Shown piece after piece: positions 15,307 through 24,043 of a DNA stretch of 37,129 bases. The translations under genes were made by a program, and so were the position numbers. This stretch comes from an uncultured Lachnospiraceae bacterium (GTDB lineage Bacteria > Bacillota > Clostridia > Lachnospirales > Lachnospiraceae). The stretch covers positions 1 through 37,129 of the forward strand of contig CAMNCH010000011.1 of NCBI GenBank assembly GCA_946534145.1, written 5' to 3'. How positions within the stretch are numbered: position 1 is the stretch's first letter; every line of letters begins with the position of its first letter. A model generated the notes under the pieces. That model saw nothing but the letters and a program-made list of their open reading frames with translations. It searched no databases and was not told the origin of the DNA.

Positions 15307-18300
15307 TTATTTAATGGATGCGTGAAGCTCCTGTAAGGATTTGACAGCAGAGTGAGCGCCGCTCTTAACAGCCTTGATGCCTTCTGCGGTAGCCTTGGCA
15401 GCTGCCATGGTGGTGATGTAAGGAATCTTGGCACGGATGGCTGCCTTACGGATGTAGGAGTCATCATGAGCGCTCTTTTTGCCGATAGGTGTATTTATTA
15501 CAAGCTGAACTTCACGGTTAATGATGTAATCGGATACATCGGGACGACCTTCGTAAATCTTGCAGGCTTTCTTGACTTCGTAGCCCGCGTTCTTAATAAG
15601 CTCGTAGGTACGTCCTGTTGCCACAAATTTGAAGCCGCATTCCGCAAGAGGCTTGATAACATCAAGGAGCTCAGGCTTATCGTTGTCATTAACGCTGACA
15701 AGAGCGGTTCCTTCAAGAGGAAGACAGGTCTGTGTAGCTTCCTGCGCCTTGTAGAAGGCTTCGCCGAAGTTCTCGGATATGCCGAGTACTTCACCTGTGG
15801 AACGCATTTCGGGTCCGAGGACAGGGTCAACTTCGGGGAACATATTGAAGGGAAATACCGCTTCTTTTACGCCGTGATAAGGAATCGATTTCTTGGTAAG
15901 AGCGGGTACCGGCGAAGGTCTTCCGGTAATCTCTCTGGTAACGATTTCGGTAGCGATGGGCACCATCTGAATGTTACATACCTTGGATACAAGGGGCACG
16001 GTACGTGATGCACGGGGATTGGCCTCGATAACGTAAACCTTGCCGTTCTCGATAGCGTACTGCATATTCATAAGTCCCTTAACATGCATTTCCTCGGCAA
16101 TCTTACGGGTGTACTCTTCGATGGTCTTTAAGTTCTCCTCTGAAATGTTCAAAGAAGGAACGATACAAGCGGAGTCACCGGAGTGAATACCAGCAAGTTC
16201 GATATGCTCCATAACTGCGGGTACAAATGCGTGCTCGCCGTCACAGATGGCATCGGATTCACACTCGGTTGCATGCTTAAGGAATCTGTCTATAAGGATA
16301 GGTCTGTCGGGTGTTACGCCGATAGCCGCCTTCATGTATTCCACAAGTTCTTCATCGTCGTGAACCACTTCCATTCCGCGTCCGCCGAGAACGTATGAAG
16401 GTCTTACCATTACAGGATATCCTATCTTGCTTGCCACTTCAAGGGCTTCCTCGGTGGTAACGGCCATACCTGCTTCGGGCATGGGAATTCCGAGTTTGTC
16501 CATCATGGCTCTGAACTGGTCTCTGTCTTCCGCAAGGTCGATAACTTCGGGAGAAGTACCAAGAATCTTAACACCATTCTTCTTAAGTTCTGCGGCAAGG
16601 TTAAGAGGTGTCTGACCGCCAAACTGAGCGATTACGCCAAGAGGCTTCTCTTTGTTGTAAATGCTGAGAACGTCTTCAAGGGTAAGAGGCTCAAAATAAA
16701 GCTTGTCGGATGTATCGTAGTCGGTTGAAACGGTCTCAGGGTTACAGTTAACGATGATGGTCTCAAAACCGAGTTTCTTAAGTGCGAGTGCCGCATGAAC
16801 GGAGCAGTAGTCAAACTCAATACCCTGACCGATTCTGTTGGGGCCGCCGCCCAAAATCATAATCTTCTGTTTGTCGGTGTTGACAGGGTTCTTGTCGGGA
16901 GCGTTGTAGGTGGAGAAGTAGTAAGCGCTGTCCTGGGTACCGCTTACATGTATGCCTTCCCAAGCTTCCTCTACACCGATTGAGATACGCTTGTTGCGGA
17001 TACTCTCCTCGGATACTTCAAGAAGTTTGCTTAAGTATTTGTCGGAGAAACCGTCTTTTTTGGCCTTTGTAAGTGCCTCGTCGGAAGGAAGGGAGCCTCT
17101 GCCTTTAAGGAGTTCTTCTTCTTCCTCCACAAGTTCCTTCATCTGGTTAAGGAAGTAATGCTTAACCTTGGTGAGCTCGAAGATTTCGTCGGCGGTTGCG
17201 CCCTTGCGAAGTGCTTCGTATATGATGAAATAACGCTCGCTTGAAGGTGTTGCAAGCATCTTTAACAATTCTTCTTTGGACTTGGAGTTAAAGTCCTTGG
17301 CCCAGCCTAAACCGTAACGTCCGGTCTCTAAGCTTCTGATGGCCTTCTGGAAGGCTTCTTTGAAGTTCTTACCGATACTCATGACTTCGCCTACGGCACG
17401 CATCTGTGTACCGAGCTTGTCCTGAACGCCTTTGAACTTTTCAAATGCCCAGCGGGCGAACTTGATAACTACGTAGTCGCCGCCGGGAACATATTTGTCA
17501 AGAGTTCCGTACTTACCGCAGGGGATTTCGTCGAGGGTAAGTCCGCTTGCAAGCATAGCGGAAACAAGGGCGATGGGGAAGCCTGTTGCCTTGGATGCAA
17601 GTGCGGAGGAACGGGAAGTTCTGGGGTTAATCTCTATTACAACGATTCTTCCGGTCTTGGGATCGTGACCGAACTGAACGTTGGTACCGCCGATTACGCC
17701 TACTTCATTGACAATCTTGTAGGCCTGGCGCTGCAATTCTTTCTGAACATCTTCGGAAATGGTGAGCATGGGAGCCGAGCAGAATGAATCGCCGGTATGT
17801 ACTCCGAGGGGATCGATGTTCTCGATGAAACATACGGTAATCATCTGACCCTTGGCATCTCTTACAACTTCGAGCTCGAGTTCTTCCCAGCCAAGAATTG
17901 ATTCTTCTACAAGAACCTGGCCTACCATGGAAGCCTTAAGACCTCTCTCACATACGGTAGCAAGTTCTTCTTTATTGTATACAAGGCCGCCGCCTGCGCC
18001 GCCCATGGTGTATGCAGGACGAAGTACTACGGGGTAGCCGAGTCTGTCTGCTATGTCAAGCGCTTCCTGAACAGAGTAGGAAACTTCGCTTCGAGCCATT
18101 TCAATACCAAGTTTTTCCATGGTCTGTTTGAACTCGATACGGTCTTCGCCTCTCTCGATGGCGTCAATCTGAACACCGATTACCTTAACGCCGTACTTGT
18201 CAAGAACGCCGGCAGTTGAAAGCTCCGAGCACAGGTTAAGTCCTGACTGTCCTCCGAGGTTGGGAAGGATTGCGTCGGGTCTTTCTTTGGCAATGATTGC

Positions 18301-18525
18301 TTCAAGTCTCTCCACGTTAAGAGGCTCAATGTATGTTTCATCCGCAATTCCGGGGTCCGTCATGATGGTGGCGGGGTTGGAATTTACGAGAACAATCTCA
18401 TAGCCTAACTTTCTTAATGCTTTGCAGGCCTGTGTGCCCGAGTAGTCGAACTCGCATGCCTGTCCGATGATGATAGGACCTGAGCCTATTATCAATACCT
18501 TTTTAATATCGTTTCTTTTTCCCAT
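15307..18525 (-). CDS. carB: Carbamoyl-phosphate synthase large subunit
   Basis: Makes carbamoyl phosphate from bicarbonate, ammonia (delivered by the small subunit) and two ATP, for pyrimidine and arginine synthesis. The 1072-residue chain has the duplicated ATP-grasp architecture. The first half has LIIGSGPIIIGQACEFDYSG, RPAYTMGGAGGG and EINPRTSRSSALASKATG; the second has MILGGGPNRIGQGIEFDYC, RPSYVLGGRGMEVV and EANPRASRTVPLVSK. A C-terminal allosteric MGS-type domain (LDVIKPLAECGFKFVATGRT onward) completes it. The start at 18525 is set by AAGGAG about 8 bases upstream; the longer frame from 18543 runs through this site. The glutaminase subunit gene carA is not adjacent on either side, so it must be elsewhere. 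A membrane-protein gene follows 17 bases downstream. Confidence 0.98.
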   Translation of the reverse strand: MGKRNDIKKVLIIGSGPIIIGQACEFDYSGTQACKALRKLGYEIVLVNSNPATIMTDPGIADETYIEPLNVERLEAIIAKERPDAILPNLGGQSGLNLCSELSTAGVLDKYGVKVIGVQIDAIERGEDRIEFKQTMEKLGIEMARSEVSYSVQEALDIADRLGYPVVLRPAYTMGGAGGGLVYNKEELATVCERGLKASMVGQVLVEESILGWEELELEVVRDAKGQMITVCFIENIDPLGVHTGDSFCSAPMLTISEDVQKELQRQAYKIVNEVGVIGGTNVQFGHDPKTGRIVVIEINPRTSRSSALASKATGFPIALVSAMLASGLTLDEIPCGKYGTLDKYVPGGDYVVIKFARWAFEKFKGVQDKLGTQMRAVGEVMSIGKNFKEAFQKAIRSLETGRYGLGWAKDFNSKSKEELLKMLATPSSERYFIIYEALRKGATADEIFELTKVKHYFLNQMKELVEEEEELLKGRGSLPSDEALTKAKKDGFSDKYLSKLLEVSEESIRNKRISIGVEEAWEGIHVSGTQDSAYYFSTYNAPDKNPVNTDKQKIMILGGGPNRIGQGIEFDYCSVHAALALKKLGFETIIVNCNPETVSTDYDTSDKLYFEPLTLEDVLSIYNKEKPLGVIAQFGGQTPLNLAAELKKNGVKILGTSPEVIDLAEDRDQFRAMMDKLGIPMPEAGMAVTTEEALEVASKIGYPVMVRPSYVLGGRGMEVVHDDEELVEYMKAAIGVTPDRPILIDRFLKHATECESDAICDGEHAFVPAVMEHIELAGIHSGDSACIVPSLNISEENLKTIEEYTRKIAEEMHVKGLMNMQYAIENGKVYVIEANPRASRTVPLVSKVCNIQMVPIATEIVTREITGRPSPVPALTKKSIPYHGVKEAVFPFNMFPEVDPVLGPEMRSTGEVLGISENFGEAFYKAQEATQTCLPLEGTALVSVNDNDKPELLDVIKPLAECGFKFVATGRTYELIKNAGYEVKKACKIYEGRPDVSDYIINREVQLVINTPIGKKSAHDDSYIRKAAIRAKIPYITTMAAAKATAEGIKAVKSGAHSAVKSLQELHASIK

Positions 18526-18560
18526 TTCGTGTCTCCTTTGCACTAAAAAATTAATGGTAA

Positions 18561-18587
18561 AGAAAAAACCTCCGGTAAAAGAGGTTT
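18561..18587 (-). terminator. Terminator or attenuator between rpe and carB
   Basis: Minus strand: AAACCTC (18581-18587) and GAGGTTT (18566-18572) form a 7-bp stem with an 8-base loop, followed by TTTTTT. It overlaps the rpe stop codon and precedes the carB ribosome site by about 25 bases. No good carB promoter fits in the remaining gap, so partial read-through is likely. Confidence 0.6.
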
Positions 18588-19227
18588 ATAATCCTTTGAA
18601 ATATTTAACATTTGAAGCAATATTACCCTTAAATACCGCTGAGCCGGCAACGATAACATTGGCGCCGGCGTCAAGAATCATGGATATGTTATCTTTGGTC
18701 ACTCCGCCGTCGATTTCAACGTCAACGGAAAGGCCTTTTGCGTTAATCTCATCACGAACAGCCTTAATCTTGGGAGTGGTGGAATCCATGTATTTCTGCC
18801 CGCCGAAACCGGGCTCTACGGTCATTACAAGTGCCATTTCTATCTTGTCCAGAAAAGGAAATAAAACCTCTGCGGGAGTGGCCGGCTTAATGGATAATCC
18901 TGCCTTACAGCCCGTTGCGTGAATGGCATCTATGGTAGCGTTTACATCGCTGCATGCCTCGTAATGAACGGTAATGATGTCTGCTCCGCATTTGGCAAAC
19001 TCTTCAATGTAGCGGATAGGTTCAACTACCATAAGATGTACATCAAATACCTTATCGGTAGCGCTCCTGATAGAAGTGATAACAGGCATTCCGAAAGAAA
19101 TGGAAGGAACAAAAGAGCCGTCCATTACATCTACATGAATGTAATCGGCGCCCGCCTCATCGGCTTCATGAATCTGCTGCCCAAGTATTTTGAAATCTGC
19201 CGCCAAAATAGAAGGTGATAAAATCAT
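18586..19227 (-). CDS. rpe: Ribulose-phosphate 3-epimerase
   Basis: Interconverts ribulose 5-phosphate and xylulose 5-phosphate in the pentose phosphate pathway. The 213-residue (beta/alpha)8 chain has every family signature: LSPSILAADF at the start, HVDVMDGSFVPSISFG with the catalytic Asp and metal site, DVHLMV, the ITVHYEA His strand, LVMTVEPGFGGQKY and the second catalytic Asp in VEIDGGV. I start at ATG 19227, which gives the normal N-terminus MILSPSILAADF; the in-frame open stretch up to 19353 is simply the untranslated gap after lysA, and it contains a promoter. The ribosome site (AGGGAC) is weak. Product and substrate link it functionally with araD and the transketolase subunits further right. 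Confidence 0.97.
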   Translation of the reverse strand: MILSPSILAADFKILGQQIHEADEAGADYIHVDVMDGSFVPSISFGMPVITSIRSATDKVFDVHLMVVEPIRYIEEFAKCGADIITVHYEACSDVNATIDAIHATGCKAGLSIKPATPAEVLFPFLDKIEMALVMTVEPGFGGQKYMDSTTPKIKAVRDEINAKGLSVDVEIDGGVTKDNISMILDAGANVIVAGSAVFKGNIASNVKYFKGL

Positions 19228-19255
19228 GTCGGGTCCCTTTTGTGCCAGGTTACTG

Positions 19256-19295
19256 TTATCCTTAAAAGGATAATTCACTTTCCGTCTATTTTCAA
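19256..19295 (-). promoter_or_regulatory. Promoter of rpe with palindrome over the -10 box
   Basis: Minus strand: -35 TTGAAA (19290-19295), 17-base spacer, -10 TATCCT (19267-19272). The perfect inverted repeat TTATCC-N6-GGATAA (19256-19273) covers the -10 box and the presumed start site. It may be an operator or just a 5' hairpin. Confidence 0.5.
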
Positions 19296-19353
19296 GAACT
19301 TTTTTGTAAATTTGAAGTTGATTTTTTAAGAAGTTGTTGGTAATATCCTCCAA

Positions 19354-20595
19354 CTACATAAGCTTAAGCAAATCCTCGTAAGTTTCGGCTTTTCTGATGA
19401 GCTTAAGGCTTCCGTCGGACATTACGCACACTTCCGCCGGTCTCGGACGGGAATTGTATGTGGAACACATGCTGTAGCCGTATGCACCTGTGTCCAGTAC
19501 GCATACCAGGTCGCCTTTTTGAGCCTCGGGAAGGGGTCTGTCCTTACAAAGAAGGTCGCCCGACTCACAGACATTTCCGCACACATTCTGCTCAATAAGA
19601 TTGTCTCTCGAAACAGGCTTGCCGTCTCTTAATATCTCAATATCGTGCCAGGAATCATACATGGAAGGACGCACCAGAACGTTCATGCCCACGTCGGTAC
19701 CGATGAAATGATGGCCGGAGTTGTCTTTGGTAGCGTGAACTCTTCCGAGGATAACGCTTCCTTCCGCAACACAGTATCTGCCCGGCTCCGACTTAAAGAG
19801 GGGAGCTTTTCCGTATTCTTTGACAAAAGAATCAAGAATGGGCTCAAGGCTCTTCTTAAAGCCTTCCATATCATATTCGGGCTGGTCGTCAAGCTTGTGG
19901 TAAGGAATTCCGTATCCGCCGCCAAAGTCTATAAACTCAAGGTCGTCAAAGCGCTTTGCAATTCTTAAAAGATTGGTTACCGCCTCAAGATAGGGGGTGG
20001 GCTCCATGAACAAAGAACCTATATGCTGGTTGATGCCTGCAATAGTAAGGTTGTATTTGTCACAGATTTCAAAAATCCTGTCGATATCTTCCTCGGAAAT
20101 GCCGAATTTTGTTTTTTTGCCGCCGGTTACCACTTTCTCGTGATGACCTGCACCTACACCGGGGTTAATGCGAACCGCACACTTACCGCCGGGGTTAAGC
20201 TCGCCGTACTGCTCAAGCTGTGAAAGCGAATCGCAGCTGGTCATGATGTTACGGTCGATTGCATACTGCATTTCTTCTTTGGACACGTTATTGGGTACAA
20301 AGAAAATGCGGTCATAAGGGAACCCCGCAGCCTCAAGCATACGAATCTCGCCTTCGCTCATGGCATCGCAGTTAACTCCCTCTTCGAGAGCAAACTTTAA
20401 AATGTGAATGTTGGTATTGGCCTTCACGGAATAATTGGCGGTGTAGGGGTATTTGGTGATGACCCCCGCAACGCTTTTCATGTGGGCACGGATAATGTCT
20501 TCGCTGTATACATAGACGGGTGTGCCGTATTTTTGCGCTATATCTTCGGGATTGTTACCCTTAAAGAAATTAACTTTATCAATATATGAATTCAT
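19354..20595 (-). CDS. lysA: Diaminopimelate decarboxylase
   Basis: Decarboxylates meso-diaminopimelate to L-lysine, the last lysine step. It is a PLP fold-type III enzyme: the lysine that forms the Schiff base is K58 in YSVKANTN, the phosphate-binding loop is DFGGGYGIPYH, the catalytic cysteine region is CGNVCESGDLL, and EPGRYCVAEG and the C-terminal GAYGYSMCSTYNSRPRP match the family. At 413 residues the length is normal. The true start is ATG at 20595, 7 bases after AGGAAGG; a TTG two codons earlier is in frame but lies on the ribosome site. It follows ddh by 18 bases, and the pair makes the diaminopimelate-to-lysine branch. No terminator separates it from rpe, which has its own promoter. 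Confidence 0.97.
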   Translation of the reverse strand: MNSYIDKVNFFKGNNPEDIAQKYGTPVYVYSEDIIRAHMKSVAGVITKYPYTANYSVKANTNIHILKFALEEGVNCDAMSEGEIRMLEAAGFPYDRIFFVPNNVSKEEMQYAIDRNIMTSCDSLSQLEQYGELNPGGKCAVRINPGVGAGHHEKVVTGGKKTKFGISEEDIDRIFEICDKYNLTIAGINQHIGSLFMEPTPYLEAVTNLLRIAKRFDDLEFIDFGGGYGIPYHKLDDQPEYDMEGFKKSLEPILDSFVKEYGKAPLFKSEPGRYCVAEGSVILGRVHATKDNSGHHFIGTDVGMNVLVRPSMYDSWHDIEILRDGKPVSRDNLIEQNVCGNVCESGDLLCKDRPLPEAQKGDLVCVLDTGAYGYSMCSTYNSRPRPAEVCVMSDGSLKLIRKAETYEDLLKLM

Positions 20596-20613
20596 GTTCA
20601 ATCCTTCCTGATT

Positions 20614-21594
20614 TTAAAGGAGATGTGCTCTGAGCTCGTCGCCGGAAAGAGGGCTTAAGTATGCAGGTGCTACGTCAAATACGGTCTTGCAGCCTACCGA
20701 ACCTTCTTTGTTGAGTCTGTTGATGGCGCGGGCATATGCTACAAGAACAGATGCGGTAAACTCGGGGTTGGAGTCGAGCTTTAAGCTGTATTCGATAATA
20801 GCCTTGTCTTCTTTGTTCCAGCCGGTTACACCCGAACGGAATACGAAACCGCCGTGAGGAATGCCTGCATGGTCGCGCTGGAGCTCTTCTTCGGTAATAA
20901 AGTGTACGGTGGTGTCATACTCGTCAAAGTAGTTGGGCATGGTCTTAATCTCCTGCTCAATACGTGCAAGGTCGGCACCTTCCTCGGCTACTACAAAGCA
21001 TTCTCTTGTATGCTTCTGTCTGGTGGTGAGGGTAGGATTCTCGCCCGCTCTTACTGCTCTCAAAGCTTCGGGAACGGGAATGGTGTACTGTTTGCCGTTC
21101 TTAACGCCGGCGATTCTTCTGATGGCATCTGAGTGGCCCTGGCTTACGCCCTTGCCCCAGAAAGTATAGTCGTTGCCTTCGGGAAGAATGCAGTTGGCAT
21201 AGAGTCTGTTAAGAGAGAACATGCCGGGGTCCCAGCCTGCGGAAATAAGGGCTGTGTGACCGCTTTCTTTGGCTGCCTTATCCACATTGGCAAAGTGCTC
21301 GGGAATACGTGCGTGAGTATCGAAGCTGTCGATTACGTTAAAGTACTGAGCGTACTTGGGTGTCATCTCAGGAAGGTCGGTTGCGCTTCCGCCGCAGATG
21401 ATAAGTACGTCGATGTCATCTTTATAATCAAGAATCTCACTTACATTCTTAACGCTTACGCCTTCGGTAAGAATCTTAACGGTTGCGGGATCTCTTCTGG
21501 TAAAAACATATTTAAGTTCTGCATCTTTGTTCTGTTTAACGGCACATTCAATACCTTTTCCAAGGTTACCGTATCCTAAAATTGCAAGTTTCAT
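20614..21594 (-). CDS. ddh: meso-Diaminopimelate D-dehydrogenase
   Basis: Reductively aminates tetrahydrodipicolinate to meso-DAP with NADPH and ammonia in one step, by-passing the succinylase/acetylase routes and supplying lysine and peptidoglycan. The 326-residue chain begins with the Rossmann loop LAILGYGNLGKG and carries the family-specific strings VIDSFDTHA, LISAGWDPGMFSLNRLYA, FWGKGVSQGHSDAIRRI and HGGFVFRSG, which distinguish it from DapB-type reductases. AAGGAGG lies upstream. Its ATG overlaps the stop codon of the TrmB-like regulator (ATGA), so translation is coupled. lysA follows after 18 bases. Together the three genes form an operon from the promoter at 22344-22372. Confidence 0.97.
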   Translation of the reverse strand: MKLAILGYGNLGKGIECAVKQNKDAELKYVFTRRDPATVKILTEGVSVKNVSEILDYKDDIDVLIICGGSATDLPEMTPKYAQYFNVIDSFDTHARIPEHFANVDKAAKESGHTALISAGWDPGMFSLNRLYANCILPEGNDYTFWGKGVSQGHSDAIRRIAGVKNGKQYTIPVPEALRAVRAGENPTLTTRQKHTRECFVVAEEGADLARIEQEIKTMPNYFDEYDTTVHFITEEELQRDHAGIPHGGFVFRSGVTGWNKEDKAIIEYSLKLDSNPEFTASVLVAYARAINRLNKEGSVGCKTVFDVAPAYLSPLSGDELRAHLL

Positions 21595-22304
21595 AGCTGT
21601 ATTTCCTCCTTGAGATTGTTTTGTATAAGTATGATTTTATTTCTGAGAGCCTCTTTCATGACCGAAACCAGATTGCTCTGGCCGGAAAAGAGGCATCTGT
21701 CCTCATCGTTGTTAAAAAGTGTTCCCGTCAGGACAAAAGAAGAATCCGTAATAAAACGAAGCTGTCCTTTTTCCGGAACCGTTTTATAAATCGTGGCACC
21801 GGGAAGTTTGAAATCGTCGCTTAAAATAACAACCTTTTTGCCACTTTTGACCAGCTTGGCAAGTTCGCCTTCATATTCCTTAAGAAGAGAGGATTCGGCG
21901 AGAATATAGAGCCTTAGCTCACACTTGTTAAGCATGTCGGATATCTTGTTCCTGATATTGTCCGAACCGCTTATGGTGATATAGCCTTCCGACATATCTG
22001 CCTTGCCCGGGGCATGCTCCTCGAGTTCTTTGGCCCTCTTCTGAAGGTCCTTGATTACTTTTCCCGTAAAGACCTTGACCTCTTCGGGGGTGTATCTGGT
22101 CACCTCGCCCTCATATACATACGCCGCGCCCTTGTCCACCAGACTGCCGAGGGAGCCGTATGCATTGGACCTGGAGATTCCGGTTTCCTTGGCTACTTCA
22201 TAACCCGTCATGGTGCCTCTTTTTAAAAGCGCTTCATATATGAGAGCCTCCTGACCCGTCAGGCCGAAAGCCTTTAAATTGTCTAAAAAAACTGCATCGG
22301 ACAT
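21591..22304 (-). CDS. TrmB-family transcriptional regulator
   Basis: A 237-residue DNA-binding protein. Residues ~8-75 form a TrmB-type winged helix: LKAFGLTGQEALIYEALLKR, then TGYEVAKETGISRSNAYGSL as recognition helix. A short coiled coil (KDLQKRAKELEEH) leads to a ~150-residue ligand-binding-like domain with a PLD-like fold pattern (LRLYILAESSLLKEYE...KKVVILSD...RCLFSG). TrmB proteins in archaea and bacteria respond to sugars or other metabolites; this one probably regulates its own operon, which makes DAP and lysine, but the ligand is unknown. ATG at 22304 is preceded by AGGTGA; a GTG at 22313 is in frame without a site. Its stop codon overlaps the ddh start. Confidence 0.88.
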   Translation of the reverse strand: MSDAVFLDNLKAFGLTGQEALIYEALLKRGTMTGYEVAKETGISRSNAYGSLGSLVDKGAAYVYEGEVTRYTPEEVKVFTGKVIKDLQKRAKELEEHAPGKADMSEGYITISGSDNIRNKISDMLNKCELRLYILAESSLLKEYEGELAKLVKSGKKVVILSDDFKLPGATIYKTVPEKGQLRFITDSSFVLTGTLFNNDEDRCLFSGQSNLVSVMKEALRNKIILIQNNLKEEIQL

Positions 22305-22343
22305 GAGCGTCACCTATTAGTGTTCCTTTTTGGTACTACGCAC

Positions 22344-22372
22344 ATGATACTAGCAGTTTTTTCTTTTGTCAA
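22344..22372 (-). promoter_or_regulatory. Sigma-A promoter of the regulator-ddh-lysA operon
   Basis: Minus strand: perfect -35 TTGACA (22367-22372), 17-base spacer, -10 TATCAT (22344-22349). Predicted start about 33 bases before the regulator ATG. The spacer carries AAAAAACTGC, which recurs inverted in the adjacent terminator region and may allow overlapping structures. Confidence 0.85.
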
Positions 22373-22384
22373 CAGAATAATGAC

Positions 22385-22418
22385 AAAAAACTGCCGCACC
22401 ATAAGGTGCGACAGTTTT
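22385..22418 (-). terminator. Intrinsic terminator of the surface-hydrolase operon
   Basis: Stem AAAACTG-C-CGCACC (22387-22400) with GGTGCG-A-CAGTTTT (22405-22418), loop ATAA, followed on the minus strand by TTTTTTG. It starts 9 bases after the SGNH hydrolase stop codon. Confidence 0.9.
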
Positions 22419-22426
22419 CCTGTTTA

Positions 22427-24043
22427 CTAATTATCAAGCGGTGTGACATAAACGTAAAATCTGTTCTTTGTACCCTTTTCTACGGTTATGTTTATGGTTT
22501 CGGTAATATATTTGCTTCTTCCGAAGGTTAAACTGTAGCAGCCCACAGGAAGGTCAAGTGTAAAATAACCCACGGGACCGCCTCTTCCGCTGGCCACTAC
22601 AGGTCCCTCGGACGAATTGTTCCAGCCTTCTCTGACCGTATAATCAACTTTTGCGACTGCCGTTCCGGTGACGGTACTCAAAAACTTGCCGTTTATAATA
22701 CCGTTTTCTTCGGAATTACCGATATAGTGAAGGAGTCCTTCCACAAAGCTTTCTTTACCTTTTCGTACAGTAAAATAGGTGGAGTATTCCGTATATCCCG
22801 GCGAAGACATAACCAGCCTATATGTTCCCTCTTCTATGTAAAAAGAAAACTTGCCGTTTGCATCCGCCTTTGTTTTGATTACCTGTTTATCATTGAGGTC
22901 ATAAACCACAATTTCAGCAGAAGAGGCTGTTATGCTACCACCGTAAACTGTGCCGGCTTTTCCGGTGACGAAACCCTTGGTTTTAGCTTTCTCCAGTTCT
23001 TTAATGACTTCGTTTACACATTTGGCATATGCTTTGGCGCCTTCGGCATTAGGATGGAGTGAGGAGCCGCTGATAATGGCTGCATCGTTCAGTTCCTGCG
23101 GTTTGGGACCTATTATTCCGCTGATCCACGGGTCTTTGGAAAAAGCAAGATGTCCTTCGAATGCCTCCTCAACGTTAACAAAATAAATATTCAGGCCTTC
23201 TTCTCTGAGCCGACTTATCTGTTTCTCCATTTCGGTATTGTATTCATGAACACAGTTATTTAAATAGGCGGCTTCTTCCGGAGTGTACAAAGAGCCCTTA
23301 CCGTTTTCATCAAGAAGCTTGGGATAGCCCACTGCCAGAATAGCTGCCTGAGGGCCCGCAGCTTCAATAATCGCAAGATAGGTGTCCTTTAACTGAGCTT
23401 TGATTTCATCCACATTTTTTAACTGGTGCTCCAATATCTCGTCAGTTGTGGCATTTCCCAGATATGAACTGTGTTTGGCGCAGGCTTTTACCAAATTTCC
23501 GAAGCCCACATCATTGCCGCCGATTGTTATAGTGACATAATCTACTTTTCCGTTTATCTTTTCGAATACATCAATCTGCGGATACAAATATCTTGTGTAC
23601 TGAGCGTAGGTCACTCCCGAGTCCGTATACTCTGCCTTATTAACTCCTATTTTCTGGTATGTTGTGGTAATGTTTGCAGTTTTAGCTCCTCCCGCAGCAA
23701 CAAAATACCACTGGCAACGGGCGGTGCTGCTGCTATTTACCTTATAATCCGCCATTGTTCCCGAGTAGCCGGGCACTTCTATAAGTGCAGGCCAGCTTAT
23801 GGTGGATCGGTGTCCAAGCCAGTCCTGATCTTTTATTCTTTTTTCTATAGATTTGTCCTGACCGTAATAGGGCTCCAAACCGTCTCCCGAAGAATAAGAG
23901 TCCCCCATGGAAACGATAATCATGGGATCTGTTTCGGCACAGGAACTGAGGCGGGCATCAGGAAGAAAAAACATGGTTGCCACAACTAAAACCGCTACAA
24001 CCCATTTAAATAATTTGGCAAACTGTTCGTTTCTTTTATTCAT
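22427..24043 (-). CDS. Secreted SGNH/GDSL hydrolase with two C-terminal carboxypeptidase-regulatory-like repeats
   Basis: A 538-residue exported esterase. Residues 1-36 are a signal sequence; LSSC at 32-35 could be a lipobox, or signal peptidase I could cut after CA. The catalytic domain (~40-350) has the SGNH blocks: nucleophile S49 in GDSYSSGDG, the oxyanion Gly/Asn in VTIGGNDVGFG near 175, and the His in SSLHPNAEG near 333, as in SEST-type lipases/acetylesterases. The C-terminus holds two beta-sandwich units with the pattern GKFSFYIEEGTYRLVMSSPGY and YFTLDLPVGCYSLTFGRSKY, typical of CarboxypepD_reg/CNA-B folds, probably for surface anchoring or glycan contact. It overlaps the preceding gene by ATGA. 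The acyl substrate is unknown; the neighbouring acyltransferase suggests a surface glycan. Confidence 0.9.
   Translation of the reverse strand: MNKRNEQFAKLFKWVVAVLVVATMFFLPDARLSSCAETDPMIIVSMGDSYSSGDGLEPYYGQDKSIEKRIKDQDWLGHRSTISWPALIEVPGYSGTMADYKVNSSSTARCQWYFVAAGGAKTANITTTYQKIGVNKAEYTDSGVTYAQYTRYLYPQIDVFEKINGKVDYVTITIGGNDVGFGNLVKACAKHSSYLGNATTDEILEHQLKNVDEIKAQLKDTYLAIIEAAGPQAAILAVGYPKLLDENGKGSLYTPEEAAYLNNCVHEYNTEMEKQISRLREEGLNIYFVNVEEAFEGHLAFSKDPWISGIIGPKPQELNDAAIISGSSLHPNAEGAKAYAKCVNEVIKELEKAKTKGFVTGKAGTVYGGSITASSAEIVVYDLNDKQVIKTKADANGKFSFYIEEGTYRLVMSSPGYTEYSTYFTVRKGKESFVEGLLHYIGNSEENGIINGKFLSTVTGTAVAKVDYTVREGWNNSSEGPVVASGRGGPVGYFTLDLPVGCYSLTFGRSKYITETINITVEKGTKNRFYVYVTPLDN

Noticed and set aside
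15307..18525. Possible frameshift or fusion in carB because carA is absent nearby
   Set aside because: The large subunit is full length with both ATP-grasp halves and the C-terminal regulatory domain; only gene order is unusual.
19228..19353. 42-residue N-terminal extension of rpe
   Set aside because: The family begins at MILSPSILAADF, and the extension contains a promoter-like sequence, so it is intergenic.
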